Assembly: GCA_029931975.1 (NCBI GenBank)
Contig: JAOZQY010000004.1
Span: 62,279 to 109,168 of the forward strand
Direction of reading: 5' to 3'
Origin: Bacteroidales bacterium
GTDB taxonomy: Bacteria > Bacteroidota > Bacteroidia > Bacteroidales > GCA-2748055
Length of the DNA: 46,890 bases
Position 1 is the stretch's first letter; every line of letters starts with the position of its first letter. The notes beneath the pieces are model-generated. The model made no database searches. It saw only the letters and a program-made list of their open reading frames with translations, and was not told where the DNA came from. The position numbers and the translations under genes were made by a program. Below, piece after piece: positions 42,868-46,890 of this stretch.

Positions 42868-43980
42868 TTATGTACGATTAAGCTTCTCCTGTACATTTCT
42901 GAATAATTGTTCAGAATGGGTTTCATTATTTTGGGAAAGATAGTTTTCAATAGTCAATGTAGCATTTTTAGCTATTTCACCAATAGCTGAATAATTACTA
43001 ATTACAGACTGGATCTTTTGTGCCATCCCCGCTGGATCCTTAGCTTCGATACTAATGCAATTATAAGAGTCTTTCATTAAATAACTTATGGAGCCTACCA
43101 TTGTAGTAATAATGGGTGTACCAAAGATCATTGCTTCATAAAGAACTCGCGGAAATCCCTCATGATGAGAAGGACAAATATATATGTCTGATTCTATGTA
43201 ATATTTTCGGATAAGTTCTGTATCTGTAATTAGTCCAACAAGTTTCACATAGGGGTTCAGGTCTAACTCCTGGATTATCTTCTGGACTATTTCGAATTCA
43301 GGTCCATATCCAACAATACTCAAGTGGAAATTTTGCATTCCCTGCTTCACTAATATATCTACTGCATGAATAAGATCTGCAATCCCTTTGGGGTATTCAA
43401 CTCTTGCAAGAAACAAGATTTCATACTGTTCTTTTTTCTGGTATTTTCTATTGTGTACTATATCAAGTAATGAGTAGTCGATCATCGGGCGGATGGTATG
43501 GCTATTTCCTCCTAGTTTAATAATTTTAGCAGTGAATTTTGGAGATACTGTGAATACAATGCTTGCGTTTTTGAATATGTAGCTAGGAATTCTCCTATCA
43601 ACATCCATTTCTCCACGTATATAAATTCCGTATGGTTTCCTTAGAAGCATGGATATTAAAGCCAGGAACAAAAAGTTATTTGGGTAGAATATATATGTAA
43701 AGTCGTTGTAAATAAGTCTCTTAATTCCAACAGTGTAGGCTCTCAAATAGGCCAGTAGTTTGTATTTATTTTTTCTGATCGCTGTGATTCTGATACATGC
43801 TTTCTGGACATTAAAAGTCGCCATAAAATAATTCCTCGGTATTTTTTCTCGAAAATGGAAGTTTTCCACATCAGCTCCGAGTTCCTTGATTCCTGCAATG
43901 AATTTTCCGGTATTCCGATTGATACACAATCCTCCTTCGTTTTCAAACATTGCATTGTTATTGATAACCAATATTTTCAT
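42868..43980 (-). CDS. GT4-family glycosyltransferase
   Basis: I use Met at 43980 (MKILVINNNAMFENEGGL, 370 residues) because it opens with the typical first strand; the longer frame from 43995 adds five residues. The GT-B C-terminal domain has YEILFLARVEYPKGIADLI, SIVGYGPEFE, VGLITDTELI and the EX7E motif EGFPRVLYE with AMIFGTPII. It should be a retaining transferase of the polysaccharide cluster. A 69-base gap separates it from the GT2 gene downstream and 35 bases from the polymerase gene upstream. Confidence 0.9.
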   Translation of the reverse strand: MKILVINNNAMFENEGGLCINRNTGKFIAGIKELGADVENFHFREKIPRNYFMATFNVQKACIRITAIRKNKYKLLAYLRAYTVGIKRLIYNDFTYIFYPNNFLFLALISMLLRKPYGIYIRGEMDVDRRIPSYIFKNASIVFTVSPKFTAKIIKLGGNSHTIRPMIDYSLLDIVHNRKYQKKEQYEILFLARVEYPKGIADLIHAVDILVKQGMQNFHLSIVGYGPEFEIVQKIIQELDLNPYVKLVGLITDTELIRKYYIESDIYICPSHHEGFPRVLYEAMIFGTPIITTMVGSISYLMKDSYNCISIEAKDPAGMAQKIQSVISNYSAIGEIAKNATLTIENYLSQNNETHSEQLFRNVQEKLNRT

Positions 43981-44015
43981 ACAATAAAGATCCAAAGTAT
44001 TAATGATTCAATTTA

Positions 44016-45497
44016 CTAATCAATATTATTCCAATTCTCACTATTTAGACTTTCTTTCTGTTTAGAAATAACTAACCTTATAAAGGCTTTAACAAATAGG
44101 TATAATAGTATAGCCCAGAGCACATATCTTAATGGACTGAAATAGGCAGTTCTGGGTAGATATAATGAGAATGATATTAGAAAGAGGTATACAATTAAAC
44201 TCAAAATATTGGACTTTGTTTGAATAGTAATTTGTAGTTTTCGAATAATAACACCCAGTAAGAACATAAATATAATGACGCCAAAGAGGCCGAAATTCAT
44301 ATAGATATCCGCAATAAGATTAGTCCCTAATCCCCAGGTCGGATTTGGGCCAAGTGCTTCTCTTGTAATGATGTAAGCAGAACCTAGTTCTCTGGGTGTA
44401 GAATTGAAAACTAGATCAGCCATAAATATAGGCAATCGAGGAACTGCAGCAAACATGTATATAAACATGTCTTTTCCATAGCTGTACCCATGTGTATTAG
44501 CATAATCAATTCCGACATAAAGATTTCTGTTATTTACAATCAGGTCCATTCCTAGGTCGAGAAATGAATTAACCTTCATCTTTTCTTTACCTCTTTCCAA
44601 ATAGACAGATAAGCTATTCTCACTGTTTAGGAGCGTGTCATCCCTGGTTCTGGCATATGCAATGAATGTTAAAATAAACATTCCAATTAATACCAGAAAT
44701 ATGAATTTCCGGAAGTTTAGTTTAGCGACAAATTGTGAATAAAGCGAGATCGTAATTAGTAACAGTTGAATTACAGGTCCTCTATCCCCAATTCTCAAAA
44801 ACAATACAGTGAATATTAGACCAATAATTAACAAATACCGATTAAAATTACGGATAAAGTATCTGAAACTTCCCCTGAGCTTGTCCCCGGAATGGTAGAA
44901 TTCAAAAATTAACGCAAGTTCAAAGGTTATCTGAAAAAGTGCTATTAGATATTGGTTGGCATCTCCTGTTGAGCCAAACCTTCCAAGGATGATTCCCTCC
45001 CAAAAAATCATTAAAATCAGAATAAAAAAAATGAAAGATAAAAATGTCAGAGAAAGAATAATACTCTTGGGCGATATGATATGAAAGTGATAGTCTTTCA
45101 GCGCACGATAATTCACAGCCCTAAAAATCGAAGAGCCCAGAAAATAGGAAGTAATACCCACGAGCGCGATAGATGTAGCTCTTGTTATGATATCTTCATT
45201 AAATGCATGCTTGTAAACCGGGAAATAATCCTTGTCGACAGGATATATAAATACTGGATAGATAAAGTTTACAAAAAGAAAGCTCAAGATGAAAATCAGA
45301 TGAAAATTGAAATAATTTCCATCAAAGGTTAGAATAAGGAACCAAATCGAGGATAAAATAAAGAGTGTGAAAATTACGATACAATAATAGTGCGAATAAG
45401 TATCTGGAGAGAAGATGTATAGGGCAATAGCAATAAGGAATATTACTAGCGCCGTAACCATTTGGTTAAGATGCGATCTTTCAATCAGATATTTCAT
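44016..45497 (-). CDS. Oligosaccharide repeat-unit polymerase (Wzy-like)
   Basis: A 493-residue integral membrane protein with about 11-12 helices (for example ALVIFLIAIALYIF, IVIFTLFILSSIWFLIL) and a large loop near 280-375 with YARTRDDTLLNSENSLSVYL, VNNRNLYVGIDYANTHGYS, and PRELGSAYIITREALGPNPT. This is the Wzy (O-antigen polymerase) pattern: periplasmic loops with Arg residues carry out polymerisation of lipid-linked repeat units. It is distinct from the two ligase-type proteins at 34709 and 37839. It lies 19 bases downstream of the second flippase gene. Confidence 0.85.
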   Translation of the reverse strand: MKYLIERSHLNQMVTALVIFLIAIALYIFSPDTYSHYYCIVIFTLFILSSIWFLILTFDGNYFNFHLIFILSFLFVNFIYPVFIYPVDKDYFPVYKHAFNEDIITRATSIALVGITSYFLGSSIFRAVNYRALKDYHFHIISPKSIILSLTFLSFIFFILILMIFWEGIILGRFGSTGDANQYLIALFQITFELALIFEFYHSGDKLRGSFRYFIRNFNRYLLIIGLIFTVLFLRIGDRGPVIQLLLITISLYSQFVAKLNFRKFIFLVLIGMFILTFIAYARTRDDTLLNSENSLSVYLERGKEKMKVNSFLDLGMDLIVNNRNLYVGIDYANTHGYSYGKDMFIYMFAAVPRLPIFMADLVFNSTPRELGSAYIITREALGPNPTWGLGTNLIADIYMNFGLFGVIIFMFLLGVIIRKLQITIQTKSNILSLIVYLFLISFSLYLPRTAYFSPLRYVLWAILLYLFVKAFIRLVISKQKESLNSENWNNID

Positions 45498-45516
45498 TCT
45501 CTTGATTTGATGACCT

Positions 45517-46890
45517 CTAAAGATGTAAATTTTTGAAGTCCTTCAGATTCAATTTCAAGCCCTGAATTCGTAAAAATACAAGATATAGTAATATTACCAG
45601 TGGTGCTGAAATAATCATTTCCAAATAACCAAATTCAAAATGGGATTTCAGGTAATACATGGGTATTGTAACTATAACAATTGCAACAATTACTTTAAGT
45701 ACTGATTTTAATTCTTCCCAATTTTTGACCTTTACAATCTTTCTTGAAACCAGGTAGCTGACGAAATATGAGATGCAGGAGACGATTAGATAGCCAAGAA
45801 GCAGTGCTTTGATATCCACTAAGCTAACTCCAATTATTATACTAACAGACAGGATGGCCTTCTTAATCATTTCTAATTGAAGTATGATTTTGGTTTTATC
45901 AAAGGTCTTATACACGACTCGATTAAACATTTCGTGAACATGGAAAAATGAAATAGAAGCCAAAAAGATAAGATAAGTACTGGCTGGAATCCACTTACTG
46001 CCATACAAAATCATAATAATTTCCGTGGAGTAATTAATAATAAGCAAAGTGAGCAGCCCCATTGCCACTGACAAATAGGATATGATTCTCGAGTAAGCAG
46101 CCACAAATTGTTCTCTATTATTCTGGAGTGTAGCTAAGCTTGAGAAAATCACGGAATTTGTAGTTCCAAAGATTATGGTATTGATAACATCCTGTAATTT
46201 CTTTGCTTGATAATAAAAGCCTGTTTCGGAGATCGAAAACCATTTGGCAAGAACCAGCTGATATATATTATTAAAAGCTGTGTCAATAATTGTTGCTAAA
46301 GTCGTATTTATACCGAAAATATATAATCCTGAAAATGATTTCTTACTGAACATAATTCTTCCAAAGGAGCCTTCTTTTGTCCAGAGAATTATTGATAGAA
46401 ATAGTGGATTAAGTACAATAACCGCAACCAGTGCCCATATTCCATATTGTAAAATTACCAGGGTGATTCCAACACAATTTGCCAAGAAAATTGACATCAG
46501 CTTATAGAAGGCTAATTTCTTGAATTGAAGAGCCTTAACCAATCGAGTGTTTTGAACGAAATTCAGTGAGTTAATGATTATGATACTACCAACAGCAATT
46601 AGCAATATCCGGAGTTGGGGATCTTGATAGTAGTTGGAAACGTTGCCACTAATAAGGATCAGGATTATATATAGAAAGAGGCTGATGGTAAGATTAAACA
46701 AAAAGACAGTTGAAAAATCCTCATCAGTTGCATCTATTTTTCGTACCAGCGCTGCACCCAGTCCACCTTCAATTAAGACATTTGAAATTAGAACAAAGAA
46801 CATGATTATCCCCAGTTGTCCGAATTCAGTGGGAGATAAATACCTTGCAAAAATTATGTTTGATAATAATTGGATTATACTGTATCCAAG
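45517..46890 (-). CDS. Wzx-type flippase (second copy), 5' end beyond the window
   Basis: The frame stays open from the ATG at 46803 to the right edge of the window, and the upstream part translates as LGYSIIQLLSNIIFARYLSP, then TEFGQLGIIMFFVLISNVL, which is the normal N-terminal region of these flippases. So the gene continues past 46890 and the ATG at 46803 is not its true start. Visible are about 11 helices, the LIEGGLGAALVRKIDATDED motif and DFSTVFLFN. It belongs to the MATE/MOP family that translocates lipid-linked oligosaccharides. It is the second flippase of the window. Confidence 0.9.
   Translation of the reverse strand, partial: LGYSIIQLLSNIIFARYLSPTEFGQLGIIMFFVLISNVLIEGGLGAALVRKIDATDEDFSTVFLFNLTISLFLYIILILISGNVSNYYQDPQLRILLIAVGSIIIINSLNFVQNTRLVKALQFKKLAFYKLMSIFLANCVGITLVILQYGIWALVAVIVLNPLFLSIILWTKEGSFGRIMFSKKSFSGLYIFGINTTLATIIDTAFNNIYQLVLAKWFSISETGFYYQAKKLQDVINTIIFGTTNSVIFSSLATLQNNREQFVAAYSRIISYLSVAMGLLTLLIINYSTEIIMILYGSKWIPASTYLIFLASISFFHVHEMFNRVVYKTFDKTKIILQLEMIKKAILSVSIIIGVSLVDIKALLLGYLIVSCISYFVSYLVSRKIVKVKNWEELKSVLKVIVAIVIVTIPMYYLKSHFEFGYLEMIISAPLVILLYLVFLRIQGLKLNLKDFKNLHL

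Noticed and set aside
46718-46803. Start codon of the last gene at 46803
   Set aside because: The frame stays open and homologous-looking up to the window edge, so this Met is internal and the gene is partial.

Overview
The window is a chromosomal segment of a Bacteroidota bacterium, probably a free-living or marine/anaerobic Bacteroidales-like lineage. Three things support this: two large secreted proteins end in a type IX secretion (T9SS) sorting domain (11249-15898 and 27077-30316); the two-component systems are of Bacteroidota style (LytS/LytTR, and a propeller/Y_Y_Y kinase with a NarL regulator); and one promoter fits the Bacteroidota consensus TTG-N19-TAnnTTTG (11071-11100). No rRNA, tRNA, CRISPR array or insertion sequence was seen.

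Left part (1-11,250). This part holds a possible transporter remnant at the window edge, a small secreted protein with repeated ExWM motifs, and an outer-membrane porin followed by an FMN-binding lipo/periplasmic-type protein. An HtrA/DegQ protease follows, with a small partner gene and a strong terminator, then an AbiEii-type toxin with its DUF6922-like partner and a LytTR regulator relic not long enough to be an ordinary ORF. A closely spaced minus-strand set comes next (octaheme cytochrome c, serine hydrolase lipoprotein, threonine dehydrogenase). It is followed by a membrane protein/XRE regulator pair with a clear promoter and an overlapping operator-like palindrome.

Middle part (11,250-32,500). 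This is the cell-envelope and signalling region: a 1549-residue repeat protein exported by T9SS, a TonB receptor relic with its barrel deleted, and a three-gene overlapping LytS/LytTR/small membrane protein operon. Then come a small beta-barrel protein, an Ntn hydrolase with a membrane segment spliced into its C-terminal domain, an ankyrin protein, a propeller histidine kinase with its NarL regulator, an OmpA-family protein, and a duplicated beta-helix T9SS protein. A DUF1080 protein and a decayed M28 peptidase (two frameshifts and an apparent internal deletion) close the region.

Right part (32,568-46,890). This is a surface polysaccharide (O-antigen or exopolysaccharide) locus. One glycosyltransferase lies on the plus strand. 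A long minus-strand run holds two GT4 and two GT2 enzymes, a hexapeptide acetyltransferase, two Wzx-type flippases and three Wzy/ligase-type membrane proteins. Two of the three Wzy-like proteins carry extra extracytoplasmic domains. The most striking is an 837-residue protein with two tandem carbohydrate-binding-like repeats in its periplasmic loop. From about 37.8 kb onward the sequence is visibly more AT-rich than the left part, which suggests horizontal acquisition of the locus. The locus continues past the right edge. No nucleotide-sugar synthesis genes or chain-length regulator are in the window.

The most unusual items are the CBM-repeat Wzy protein, the Ntn hydrolase with a split C-terminal domain, the promoter/operator of the XRE pair, and the cluster of relics with internal deletions.
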